This document shows, piece by piece, positions 1-7,945 of a stretch of DNA of 19,405 nt. Position 1 is the first letter of the stretch. Each line of letters begins with the position of its first letter. Source of the DNA: an uncultured Flavobacteriales bacterium (GTDB lineage Bacteria; Bacteroidota; Bacteroidia; Flavobacteriales; Crocinitomicaceae). Made by a program: the position numbers and the translations under genes. The notes beneath the pieces were generated by a model. The model was not told the DNA's origin. It saw only the letters and a list, made by a program, of their open reading frames with translations, and did no database searches. The stretch lies in assembly GCA_946479125.1 (NCBI GenBank), contig CAMLET010000006.1, forward strand, positions 1-19,405, written 5' to 3'.

Positions 1-2
1 TT

Positions 3-2747
3 TTTGGTGACGAAGTAGATTCCATCAGAACCTTCGATCCGGTTTCACAGCTTTCCATTTCTACACATACGCACTTTTCCATTATTCCGAATGTACAGCA
101 GCAATTGGTGTTGAACGGAAACGGAACTTTTCTGGAATTCATTGGTAAGCAAACTACCCTTTGGCTCGCTTCGAACGACTTGGTGAAAGCAGCATTGGAA
201 AAAGACTACGAAAAGGCAATTAAGGTCTATGATGGTCTACCAAAGAATACCATAAAACACAGTTTGCCTGGTGAATTATACATGCATCCATCCGACTGGA
301 AAGCACAGATTCAGCCACATTCTATAGTAGAATTTGGTCCCGAATACCATTTCAAGGCAAACGAAGCAGTTACGTTCGAGACCCAGCATCAACCCACGTT
401 CAACAAAGATTTCGATTTGCTGAAAGACGATCTGATTGCCCGAAAAACTGCCGGAGCAACAAACCTTATCTTCTCTAATCAACCCAAGCAAATTGAGCGA
501 TTGTACCAGATCTTTGAAGACATTGGTGCCGAGGTAGAATTTCAACCAATGAATATTTCATTGCACGAAGGATTCATTCTTCCGAGCCTGAAACTGGTTT
601 GTTATACAGATCATCAGATCTTCGAGCGTTATCACCGTTTCAAGTTGAAGGAAGGGTTCCGTCAGGCAAAACAAGCCTTGACTTTAAAAGAAATCTACAA
701 CCTTCAAAAAGGCGATTACGTAACGCATATCGATCATGGCGTTGGACAATTCTCCGGATTGCAAACCATTGATGTGAACGGAAAACCGCAGGAAGCCATT
801 CGCTTGGTTTACAAGGACGGCGATGTACTTTACGTGAGCATTCACTCGCTTCACCGCATTTCGAAGTTTACCGGAAAAGATGGTGCAGCACCAAAAATGA
901 ACAAGCTCGGAACTCAGGCTTGGGCAACGTTGAAACAGAAGACCAAGAAACGCATCAAGGAACTGGCTTTCGATTTAATTCAATTGTACGCCAAGCGAAA
1001 AACGCAGCCCGGATTTGCCTTTTCACCAGATACGTATTTACAAAACGAACTCGAAGCATCGTTCATGTATGAAGACACGCCGGATCAGCTGAAAGCAACC
1101 CAGGCAGTAAAAGAAGACATGGAGAAAGACACGCCGATGGACCGTTTGGTTTGTGGTGATGTGGGCTTCGGGAAAACGGAAATTGCCATGCGCGCCGCGT
1201 TCAAAGCTGTTGCCGACAGTAAACAAGTTGCGGTTTTGGTTCCAACAACCATTTTGAGTCATCAACACGCGCGGAGTTTCAAGGAACGATTCAAAAACTT
1301 CCCTGCGAATGTTGATTACATCAACCGTTTTAAATCTGCAAAGGATATTACTGCAACGTTGAAAAAAGTGGAAAGCGGGGAGATTGACATTTTGGTTGGA
1401 ACGCACAAAATTGTAAGCGACAAGGTGAAATTCAAAGACCTCGGATTGATCATTATCGACGAAGAACAAAAGTTCGGTGTGGCGGTAAAAGACAAACTGA
1501 AGACACTAAAAACAACCGTAGATACACTGACGTTGACTGCAACCCCGATTCCAAGAACCCTTCAGTTCTCGCTGATGGGTGCGCGCGATTTGAGTATTAT
1601 CAATACACCGCCCCCCAACCGTCAACCGGTTCTTACAGAAGTGATCACTTTCAATGAAGAAAATATCCGCGATGCCATTTCATACGAAGTAAGCCGTGGC
1701 GGACAAGTTTATTTTGTGAATAACAGATTGGCGAACATCAAGGAAATTGCCGGAATGATCTCGCGTTTATGTCCGGGAGTTCGCGTGGCCATCGGTCATG
1801 GACAAATGGACGGAAAGCAGCTGGAGAAAGTGATGATGGATTTCATCCAAGGCGAATACGACGTTCTGATTGCAACCACCATCATTGAATCCGGAATTGA
1901 TATCTCGAATGCGAATACCATCATCATCAACGATGCGCACATGTTCGGTTTGAGCGATCTGCACCAGCTGCGTGGTCGCGTTGGTCGAAGCAACAAAAAA
2001 GGATTCTGTTACCTCATTTCACAACCAATAAGTCTATTGACATCAGAAGCCCGAAAGCGTTTGGAAGCATTGGTTCAATTCTCCGATCTGGGCTCAGGAT
2101 TCAACATTGCCATGAAAGATCTTGACATTCGCGGAGCAGGAAACCTGCTGGGCGGAGAACAAAGCGGATTCATTTCCGAGATTGGTTTTGAGATGTATCA
2201 AAAGATCCTCAACGAAGCAATGGACGAGTTGAAAGAAGAAGAATTCAAAGACCTCTACGACGATAGAAACACCGAAACCATGGGTGCACATTTCGTGAAA
2301 GACTGCGTCCTTGAAACCGACTTCGAGCTGCGCATTACGGAAGATTACATCAACAACATTTCAGAGCGTTTGAGCATTTATCAGGATTTGGACGGTTTGA
2401 GTACCAAAGAAGAAATTGAAAACTACAAAAAACAGCTGATCGACCGGTTTGGTCCATTGCCGCGTGTGGTCAAAGAACTTCTCCGTTCCTTTGAACTGCG
2501 CTGGCTTGCCCAGGAAATTGGTTTCGAGAAACTGGTGATCAAACAAGGTTCCATGATCGGTTATTTTGTTGCCAACTCGCAAAGCAAATACTACGATTCG
2601 CCTATGTTTACTCAAGTGCTGCGCTACGTTCAAAGCAACCCACGCGACTGTAAAATGAGCGAGAAAAACGACAGATTGCGCATGTTGTACAGCAACGTGA
2701 TGAATATGGATCAGGCGTTTGAAAGGTTGGGAGAGATTCTTAATTGA
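3..2747 (+). CDS. mfd: transcription-repair coupling factor Mfd (5' partial)
   Basis: Mfd is an ATP-dependent translocase that pushes stalled RNA polymerase off damaged template and recruits UvrA for strand-specific nucleotide excision repair. The reading frame is open to the left edge, so the start lies outside the window; 914 codons are visible. The beginning (FGDEVDSIRTFDP) is the UvrB-homology region. The RNA-polymerase interaction domain follows, around KGDYVTHIDHGVGQF (about nt 710-760). The RecG-like helicase core shows Walker A GDVGFGKT (about nt 1155-1180), the DEEQ box of motif II (about nt 1459-1470), TLTATPIPRT, and QLRGRVGR (about nt 1968-1990). The C-terminal Mfd domain follows, from about nt 2340 to the stop. 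All core motifs look intact. This is a housekeeping gene, and its composition is visibly less AT-rich than the restriction genes downstream. The next 430 bases carry no supported gene. Confidence 0.97.
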   Translation, partial: FGDEVDSIRTFDPVSQLSISTHTHFSIIPNVQQQLVLNGNGTFLEFIGKQTTLWLASNDLVKAALEKDYEKAIKVYDGLPKNTIKHSLPGELYMHPSDWKAQIQPHSIVEFGPEYHFKANEAVTFETQHQPTFNKDFDLLKDDLIARKTAGATNLIFSNQPKQIERLYQIFEDIGAEVEFQPMNISLHEGFILPSLKLVCYTDHQIFERYHRFKLKEGFRQAKQALTLKEIYNLQKGDYVTHIDHGVGQFSGLQTIDVNGKPQEAIRLVYKDGDVLYVSIHSLHRISKFTGKDGAAPKMNKLGTQAWATLKQKTKKRIKELAFDLIQLYAKRKTQPGFAFSPDTYLQNELEASFMYEDTPDQLKATQAVKEDMEKDTPMDRLVCGDVGFGKTEIAMRAAFKAVADSKQVAVLVPTTILSHQHARSFKERFKNFPANVDYINRFKSAKDITATLKKVESGEIDILVGTHKIVSDKVKFKDLGLIIIDEEQKFGVAVKDKLKTLKTTVDTLTLTATPIPRTLQFSLMGARDLSIINTPPPNRQPVLTEVITFNEENIRDAISYEVSRGGQVYFVNNRLANIKEIAGMISRLCPGVRVAIGHGQMDGKQLEKVMMDFIQGEYDVLIATTIIESGIDISNANTIIINDAHMFGLSDLHQLRGRVGRSNKKGFCYLISQPISLLTSEARKRLEALVQFSDLGSGFNIAMKDLDIRGAGNLLGGEQSGFISEIGFEMYQKILNEAMDELKEEEFKDLYDDRNTETMGAHFVKDCVLETDFELRITEDYINNISERLSIYQDLDGLSTKEEIENYKKQLIDRFGPLPRVVKELLRSFELRWLAQEIGFEKLVIKQGSMIGYFVANSQSKYYDSPMFTQVLRYVQSNPRDCKMSEKNDRLRMLYSNVMNMDQAFERLGEILN

Positions 2748-2805
2748 CCGCAAAGAAGGAAGACACGAACATAAAAGAGGATTGTTTCCTTGGAAGAGGA
2801 TTTAA

Positions 2806-2865
2806 GTCTCCCCCTTCGGAGCCTGCCTGTTTGCAGTCAGACAGGGGGGATTAAGGGGGGAGGAC
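2806..2865. repeat. GC-rich palindromic intergenic element, copy 1
   Basis: An imperfect inverted repeat lies 58 bases after mfd. Outer arms are GTCTCCCCCTT (2806-2816) and AAGGGGGGAGGAC (2853-2865). An inner stem pairs CCTGCCTG (2822-2829) with CAGACAGG (2838-2845), with one mismatch. The outer C-run/G-run design and the inner CCTGYCTG / GACAGG pairing recur in the element at 12383-12486, so the two look like diverged members of one family. It could serve as the mfd transcription terminator, although no U-tract follows the stem. A REP-like mobile palindrome is the alternative. Confidence 0.6.
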
Positions 2866-2900
2866 ATTCTACTCATATATAGAATTCGGCCTTTCCTTAT

Positions 2901-3020
2901 CACGTTTTCATTTCATGTAAAGAAAATCGAGAAATCTTTACACGTTATTGTTTCATGTACAGAAAAACGAGAAATCTTTACACGTTCATGACATATGTAA
3001 AGGAAAAGGAGAAATCTATA
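2901..3020. repeat. three 40-bp tandem repeats upstream of the restriction cluster
   Basis: Three consecutive 40-bp units (2901-2940, 2941-2980, 2981-3020) each begin CACGTT and carry GAGAAATCT near the end (with CTTTA in units 1 and 2, CTATA in unit 3). A fourth CACGT at 3021 keeps the same phase. Each unit contains the half-site ATGTAAAG (ATGTACAG in unit 2). In unit 1 TGTAAAG and the following CTTTACA form a perfect 7-bp inverted repeat with a 13-nt spacer. In unit 3 GTAAAGGA pairs with TCCTTTAC, which ends at 3036. The period is not a multiple of three, so this is not a protein repeat. The position directly upstream of the methyltransferase gene fits a multi-site operator or enhancer-like array; the binding protein is unknown. 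There are no spacers, so it is not a CRISPR array. Confidence 0.8.
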
Positions 3021-3049
3021 CACGTAAATCCTTTACGAACTACTCATTG

Positions 3050-3057
3050 CATCTTTG
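3050..3057 (+). promoter_or_regulatory. possible -7 box for the restriction cluster
   Basis: CATCTTTG differs by one base from the Bacteroidota -7 consensus TAnnTTTG and is followed by CCTATAAA. It lies just after the 40-bp repeat array and about 120 bases before the preferred ATG of the methyltransferase. No convincing -33 TTTG at normal spacing is seen, so this is a weak call. Confidence 0.25.
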
Positions 3058-3176
3058 CCTATAAAACAAAGCAAGTGCTCACTTTCACAGAAAAAACAGA
3101 ACTTCTAAAAACCTGTCTGGAAGACGTAGGCGAAAGCTATGCGGATAGTTTTAAAAGCATTAACTTTAGTAGTGCG

Positions 3177-4823
3177 ATGGACAATCTCACTAAAGAGCAA
3201 CGAAGAAAAAATATGCAGGGTAATAAGTCCTCTGGCACAAAACCAGAAACTATTCTGTCTAAATTTTTGTTTGCTAGGGGACATAGATACAGAAAAAACG
3301 ATTCCACGGTTTACGGTAAACCGGATTTAACCTTCAAGAAGATAAAACTTGCTATTTTTGTTGACGGGGAGTTCTGGCACGGAAAAGATTGGGAAATTCA
3401 AAAAAAAAGAGTCGGAAGCAATCAAGAATATTGGCTGCCTAAAATAGAAAAGAACATACAGCGGGATATTGACGTCAATCAAAATTTGAAAAAAGATGGA
3501 TGGACTGTCCTGCGATTTTGGAGCAAGGAAGTAGAAAAAAACTTATTATCTTGTGTTCTTCAGATTGAAAGCGAAATCAGAAATTTAAAAATGAATTTTT
3601 CAGAAAAAGTATTATTGGAGTCTTTCGAAGACAAACAGTTTAAAGTTCGTTTCGTAGAACCGGAAGACGATAAAGAAGCAATTCTAACTCATTATCTTCA
3701 TAACGGTAATAATACCGTTTCTAATTTTTACAAAGACGAAGCTGTTGAATTTGCCAAAGAGATATTGTCATATAAATTTCCTGAACATGAGGTAACGGAT
3801 CAAGTTGCTGAAGATGCTTTGCAATATGCTCTATTTACTAAAGATGAAATTCCATTTCCATCCGTAGAAACACCAGATTTCGAGTTCATCGATTTATTCG
3901 CAGGAATTGGCGGCTTTAGATTGGCCCTTCAAAATCTTGGAGGTGAATGTATCTATTCCAGCGAATGGAATATTGATGCCCAAAAAACTTACAGAGCCAA
4001 TTTCGGTGAGCGTCCATTTGGTGATATCACTCAAGAACGCGTTAAAAATTATATTCCCGAAAACTTTGATATTCTATGTGCGGGATTCCCATGTCAGGCG
4101 TTTTCAATTGCTGGTCATAGAAAAGGATTTTCTGATACCCGGGGTACGTTGTTTTTTGATATTGAGCAGATCATTGAAAAGCATAGACCAAAGGTTGTTT
4201 TTTTGGAAAATGTAAAGAATTTACTAACTCATGACGAGGGAAAAACTTTCCAGGTTATCCTAGAAATTTTAGAAGAAAAGCTTGGTTATAAAGCTTTTTA
4301 CAAAGTGCTTAATTCAATGACCCATGCTAATGTTCCTCAAAACCGTGAACGTATTTTTATCGTCGCATTTGATCCGGAACAAGTTCCAGATTACAAAAAC
4401 TTCAAATTTCCAGAAGAAATAAAACTGACACGAACAATTCATGACATTTTAGAACAGGGCAGACAAGATGATAAATATTATTATCAACCAAATCACATGT
4501 ACTATCCGGAATTAGAAAAGACAATTACTAAAAAAGATACTGTTTATCAATGGAGAAGAATTTATGTGCGTGAAAATAAAAGTAATGTATGTCCTACTCT
4601 AACCGCAAATATGGGTGCAGGTGGCCATAATGTTCCATTGATCAAAGATGATTTTGGCATCAGAAAACTTACTCCAAAAGAATGTTTTGCATTTCAGGGT
4701 TATCCGGTAGATAAATATGTTCTTCCGAATGTAGCTAACAGCAAACTTTATATGCAGGCTGGAAATTCAGTTACGACGACGTTAATTGAGAGGATAGGGA
4801 TGGAAATAGTAAAAGTGTTATGA
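3177..4823 (+). CDS. Vsr endonuclease-DNA (cytosine-5) methyltransferase fusion
   Basis: This 548-residue protein joins two activities. Residues 1-135 are a Vsr-type very-short-patch-repair endonuclease, which nicks next to T:G mismatches made by deamination of 5-methylcytosine. It opens with MDNLTKEQRRKNM, has the catalytic Asp in GKPD (D50), the FWH triplet (66-68), and the WLPKIEKNIQRD helix. Residues 238 onward are a C5 methyltransferase: motif I FIDLFAGIGG, motif IV PCQ (305-307, catalytic Cys306), motif VI ENV (344-346), motif VIII QNRER (388-392), a target-recognition region at about 398-495, then motif IX and motif X (QAGNSV). A 95-residue linker of unclear role separates the halves. 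The frame is open back to 2955, with an in-frame GTG at 3075. ATG 3177 was chosen because Vsr homology starts there and the upstream frame runs through the 40-bp repeats. The gene heads the cluster, and its stop overlaps the next start as ATGA. The likely role is self-modification plus repair of its own deaminated sites. The sequence specificity cannot be read from the protein. Confidence 0.92.
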   Translation: MDNLTKEQRRKNMQGNKSSGTKPETILSKFLFARGHRYRKNDSTVYGKPDLTFKKIKLAIFVDGEFWHGKDWEIQKKRVGSNQEYWLPKIEKNIQRDIDVNQNLKKDGWTVLRFWSKEVEKNLLSCVLQIESEIRNLKMNFSEKVLLESFEDKQFKVRFVEPEDDKEAILTHYLHNGNNTVSNFYKDEAVEFAKEILSYKFPEHEVTDQVAEDALQYALFTKDEIPFPSVETPDFEFIDLFAGIGGFRLALQNLGGECIYSSEWNIDAQKTYRANFGERPFGDITQERVKNYIPENFDILCAGFPCQAFSIAGHRKGFSDTRGTLFFDIEQIIEKHRPKVVFLENVKNLLTHDEGKTFQVILEILEEKLGYKAFYKVLNSMTHANVPQNRERIFIVAFDPEQVPDYKNFKFPEEIKLTRTIHDILEQGRQDDKYYYQPNHMYYPELEKTITKKDTVYQWRRIYVRENKSNVCPTLTANMGAGGHNVPLIKDDFGIRKLTPKECFAFQGYPVDKYVLPNVANSKLYMQAGNSVTTTLIERIGMEIVKVL

Positions 4824-5950
4824 AAAGCTTCGCAGAAATAGATCTTGAAAGAAATGGAGAGTATTTGAAATTGCTTTCTGCCGTTTCCAAGCTTTCGGGT
4901 TTATTTAGTGAAAGTGCTATTCCATTTCTTAATTATAGAGTTGCTGAAAATATTTTCTGCAGAAGTTTTGGAGCAGATAACTTATCGCGCTCAGATACTG
5001 CTTTTGATGCAAATTACAATTCCTTGGGTATTGGATTGAAAACCTTTACATGTTTAGGGAATAGTAGTACTGAAAAGGTAGCAGAATTTAATTCATTATC
5101 ACGAATTCTTTCTGGATTTCAGGGAGTTGATCTGGCTTTAAAACTAGCAGAGTTTAGAAACGAGAGAATAGAGTTGGCAAATCGTTTATACGGGTTGGAG
5201 AATTCTTTATATCATATAGTGGCAAGGAAAGAAAACGAACTTCTTCTTTACGAAACTGATTATGAAAAAATAGATATCGAAAACATACATGCAGTTCGAA
5301 GCAATAATGCAAGTTTACAATTCGAAGACGGGAAGAATTTTTATAGTTTTAACTATTCAAAAAGCACACTTTTCAGAAAATTCTTTATCCCCCATAATGT
5401 TTATCGGCTTCCAGTAGAAATAATAGAAAATCCGTATGATCTTCTCTTAAATTTATTTGAAGATCAAAGCTTAAAACCTGCAAAGGATAAATTAATAAGG
5501 GGTATTAATTATGTCGTTCTTCCACTTTATGGAATAAGAGACCACCAAAAATTTGTTTTTGAGAAAAGTGGATTAAATCAATGGAATGCTGGTGGGCGAA
5601 AAAGAGACTTCGGAGAGGTCTATATTCCTATTCCAATTGAAATACACAAATTCTTTCCAGCTTTTTTTCCAAGAAGGGACGAACCTTTTAATTTACAAAT
5701 ACCTACTGGAGAAGTTTTTTCAGCAAAAGTTTATCAAGAAAACTCTAAAGCATTGATGACAAATCCTAACAAAGCTTTGTCAGATTGGTTATTAAGAAGA
5801 GTTTTTCAACTTCCTGAAGGAGAATTAGCAACAATTCAAAAAATGAATGAACTTGGTTTTGACAGTGTTATCATCTTCAATGATGGAAACGGCAACTATA
5901 GAATTGATAAGGCTAAATTAAATAGTTATGAGGATTTTATAGGTGATTAA
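4820..5950 (+). CDS. restriction subunit: PD-(D/E)XK-like N-terminus, NgoFVII-type C-terminus
   Basis: This 376-residue protein is translationally coupled to the methyltransferase through a 4-bp ATGA overlap. The C-terminal segment, from about residue 250 (SGLNQWNAGGRKRDFGEVYIP onward to NPNKALSDWLLRRV), matches my memory of the C-terminal DNA-binding domain of NgoFVII-family restriction enzymes, which has a B3/EcoRII-N-like fold. The N-terminal part has a conserved-looking helix with Glu43, then SDTAFDANYNSLGIGLKTF (58-76). The spacing Asp59/Asp63 to Lys74 suggests a PD-(D/E)XK nuclease core in which the usual acidic residue before the Lys is Gly72. No HxKxxxxD phospholipase-D motif is present, unlike true NgoFVII nucleases. 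The likely role is a sequence-recognising, possibly nicking, subunit that works with the NTPase and nuclease downstream, comparable to a third subunit of BsuMI. Restriction association is fairly sure; catalysis is inference. Confidence 0.75.
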   Translation: MKSFAEIDLERNGEYLKLLSAVSKLSGLFSESAIPFLNYRVAENIFCRSFGADNLSRSDTAFDANYNSLGIGLKTFTCLGNSSTEKVAEFNSLSRILSGFQGVDLALKLAEFRNERIELANRLYGLENSLYHIVARKENELLLYETDYEKIDIENIHAVRSNNASLQFEDGKNFYSFNYSKSTLFRKFFIPHNVYRLPVEIIENPYDLLLNLFEDQSLKPAKDKLIRGINYVVLPLYGIRDHQKFVFEKSGLNQWNAGGRKRDFGEVYIPIPIEIHKFFPAFFPRRDEPFNLQIPTGEVFSAKVYQENSKALMTNPNKALSDWLLRRVFQLPEGELATIQKMNELGFDSVIIFNDGNGNYRIDKAKLNSYEDFIGD

Positions 5951-6001
5951 TAAAATCAGATTATTTAGCCATATTTGCTTTCTGACTTTAATTAACCCAC
6001 T

Positions 6002-7945
6002 ATGAATTTTTATTCAATACGAACCAACAACCAAGAAACTATTCAAAAAATTCTTAACGGAGAATCGAACATAAACATCCCCAAGTTATCATGGCACAGA
6101 GATAAAGTTAAGGTTGGAGACCATATTCTATTTGTAATCAGCGGAGACGACGGCAAAAAAGTAATTGACTATGTAAATGGCCTGAGGGCAATTGGTAAAA
6201 TTACCTCTAAACCAATTCCAGAAGATAAAACACATTTCTCTTTAGATATTGAAATTTTAGAATTGTTCCCCAAAACACTTACCAAGAATGATTTCTATAA
6301 TTACCCTGAATTAAAAGATGTGGCGAATATTGGTCCTGAAACAAAATCAGCACCGAATCAATCCTTTCGATCAATTAATAGTAAAGATGGAATAGCAGTT
6401 CTTGCTGCGGTTAGAGATCTTGGAGTTCAAAGCCGGTTCGCTGAAGAGAATATTGGTGAAGAGTTTCCTTTAAAAAAATTATCTCTGATTCCGGTTTCGG
6501 ATAAACATAAAAATAAAATTATCGAGGAATTCATAGATTGGTTCTATGAATCAGATAATTTTTTGAAATCCTATGACGGTTTAGTTACATATAGTTATTT
6601 GGATTTTATAGATCAAACTTTTTTCAATGGCAGAATATTTAAACTTGATAATTCTCCAATAAACACACAGATTCAAATAAAGTATGATTTGATATCAGAT
6701 AAGAACAATTCAAAATTTGTTAAATTCAATTTCGCTACAGCAAAAGGAGTACCTTCGGCTCTTTTGGGTAAAAACAACTTCCTTAAATTTCTAAATGAAA
6801 AATATGGAAGTGGACAACTTAATATAAGCGAAAAATCGAAACACTTAGAATTTAGCGTTTCAACTTTCGAAAACAAAATTCTCAGTTCAAACTTAAATTT
6901 CAATAAAGAATCAAAATATTTAACTCGCTTCACTTCCTCCCTCCTCACCAAACCTTTCGTCATCCTTACCGGCCTCACGGGTTCAGGAAAAACCAAAATT
7001 GCGCAATCCTTTGCCGAGTGGATTTGTCTGGATGAAAGTCAATACCGCATTGTGCCGGTTGGTGCCGACTGGACAAACAGAGAGCCCCTTCTGGGTTACC
7101 CGAACGGACTGGAAGAAGACAAATATGAACTTCCTGATAATGGGGTGCTTGAACTAATCATTCGCGCAAAACAAAATAAAGACCATCCATTCTTTCTGAT
7201 CTTGGATGAAATGAACCTGAGTCATGTAGAACGTTATTTTGCAGACTTTCTTAGTATTATGGAAAGCGGTCAAGCGATTTCATTGTATTCCGGAGGACCA
7301 AGGAAATCCGATGAATTAGATATTCCTAATGAAATTGGCTGGCCGGAAAACCTTTTTATCATAGGTACGGTAAACATTGATGAGACCACTTACATGTTCA
7401 GCCCAAAAGTACTTGACAGGGCAAACGTTATAGAGTTCCGCCTGAAAAAAGATGATCTTAAAACTTACTTTACGCAGACCAACACTGCTTCGCAAAACAT
7501 TAAAGGAGAAGGTGCCAATATGGCTGAGAGTTTTCTTGGGTTATCAAGAGATAAAAGCATTGGTAAAAACGACAAAATTCAAAAAGAGCTATTAAACTTC
7601 TTTGAACATTTATCAACGGTTGGGGCAGAATTTGGCTACCGTTCTGCAAAAGAAATACTGATTCTTTCGGAGAAATTAAAAGTTATTGATCCAACCATTT
7701 CCGATGAGCAATGCATTGATATTGCAATCATGCAAAAGTTATTGCCAAAACTGCACGGTTCCCGATCTAAACTCACAAAAGTACTTCCAGAGTTGCTTAC
7801 ACTTTGTTCAAAAAACTTAGACATTTCAAAACTGCTGGATAACGGTTATGACCCTGAAATAATTTACCCTCTGTCCTTTGAGAAGTTGAAACGCATGCTC
7901 AAAAATGCACTGGATAACGGATTTGCAAGTTATGCAGAAGCCTGA
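6002..7945 (+). CDS. McrB-like AAA+ NTPase with N-terminal EVE/PUA-like domain
   Basis: This 647-residue protein is the likely motor subunit of the restriction complex. Residues 1 to about 150 look like an EVE/PUA-fold modified-base reader (VKVGDHILFVISGDDGKK, then GLRAIGKITSKP). Residues 155-300 form a less recognisable AT-rich middle region. The AAA+ core has Walker A GLTGSGKT (324-331), then LDEMNLSHVERYF (401-413), where Asp402-Glu403 form Walker B and MNLSxVERYF is the McrB-family signature. Sensor region TVNIDETTYMF (456-466) and LDRANVIEF with candidate arginine finger Arg473 follow. McrB proteins are GTPases that assemble as hexamers and are activated by an McrC partner; here the partner is the next gene, which overlaps this one's 3' end. 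It begins 51 bases after the preceding gene. Base composition shifts noticeably near 6925, just before Walker A. Confidence 0.9.
   Translation: MNFYSIRTNNQETIQKILNGESNINIPKLSWHRDKVKVGDHILFVISGDDGKKVIDYVNGLRAIGKITSKPIPEDKTHFSLDIEILELFPKTLTKNDFYNYPELKDVANIGPETKSAPNQSFRSINSKDGIAVLAAVRDLGVQSRFAEENIGEEFPLKKLSLIPVSDKHKNKIIEEFIDWFYESDNFLKSYDGLVTYSYLDFIDQTFFNGRIFKLDNSPINTQIQIKYDLISDKNNSKFVKFNFATAKGVPSALLGKNNFLKFLNEKYGSGQLNISEKSKHLEFSVSTFENKILSSNLNFNKESKYLTRFTSSLLTKPFVILTGLTGSGKTKIAQSFAEWICLDESQYRIVPVGADWTNREPLLGYPNGLEEDKYELPDNGVLELIIRAKQNKDHPFFLILDEMNLSHVERYFADFLSIMESGQAISLYSGGPRKSDELDIPNEIGWPENLFIIGTVNIDETTYMFSPKVLDRANVIEFRLKKDDLKTYFTQTNTASQNIKGEGANMAESFLGLSRDKSIGKNDKIQKELLNFFEHLSTVGAEFGYRSAKEILILSEKLKVIDPTISDEQCIDIAIMQKLLPKLHGSRSKLTKVLPELLTLCSKNLDISKLLDNGYDPEIIYPLSFEKLKRMLKNALDNGFASYAEA

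Noticed and set aside
1038..2753. Several - strand open frames across mfd
   Set aside because: They are mirror frames of a strongly conserved gene, lack domains, and overlap each other.
2901..3020. CRISPR array
   Set aside because: The repeats are directly adjacent with no unique spacers, the units are diverged, and no cas gene is nearby.
2955..3176. N-terminal extension of the Vsr-methyltransferase from ATG 2955
   Set aside because: The first codons run through the 40-bp repeats, whose period is not a multiple of three, and Vsr homology starts at ATG 3177.
4820..5950. True NgoFVII phospholipase-D-type nuclease
   Set aside because: Only the C-terminal domain matches; HQK at 242-244 is not followed by the Asp of HxKxxxxD.
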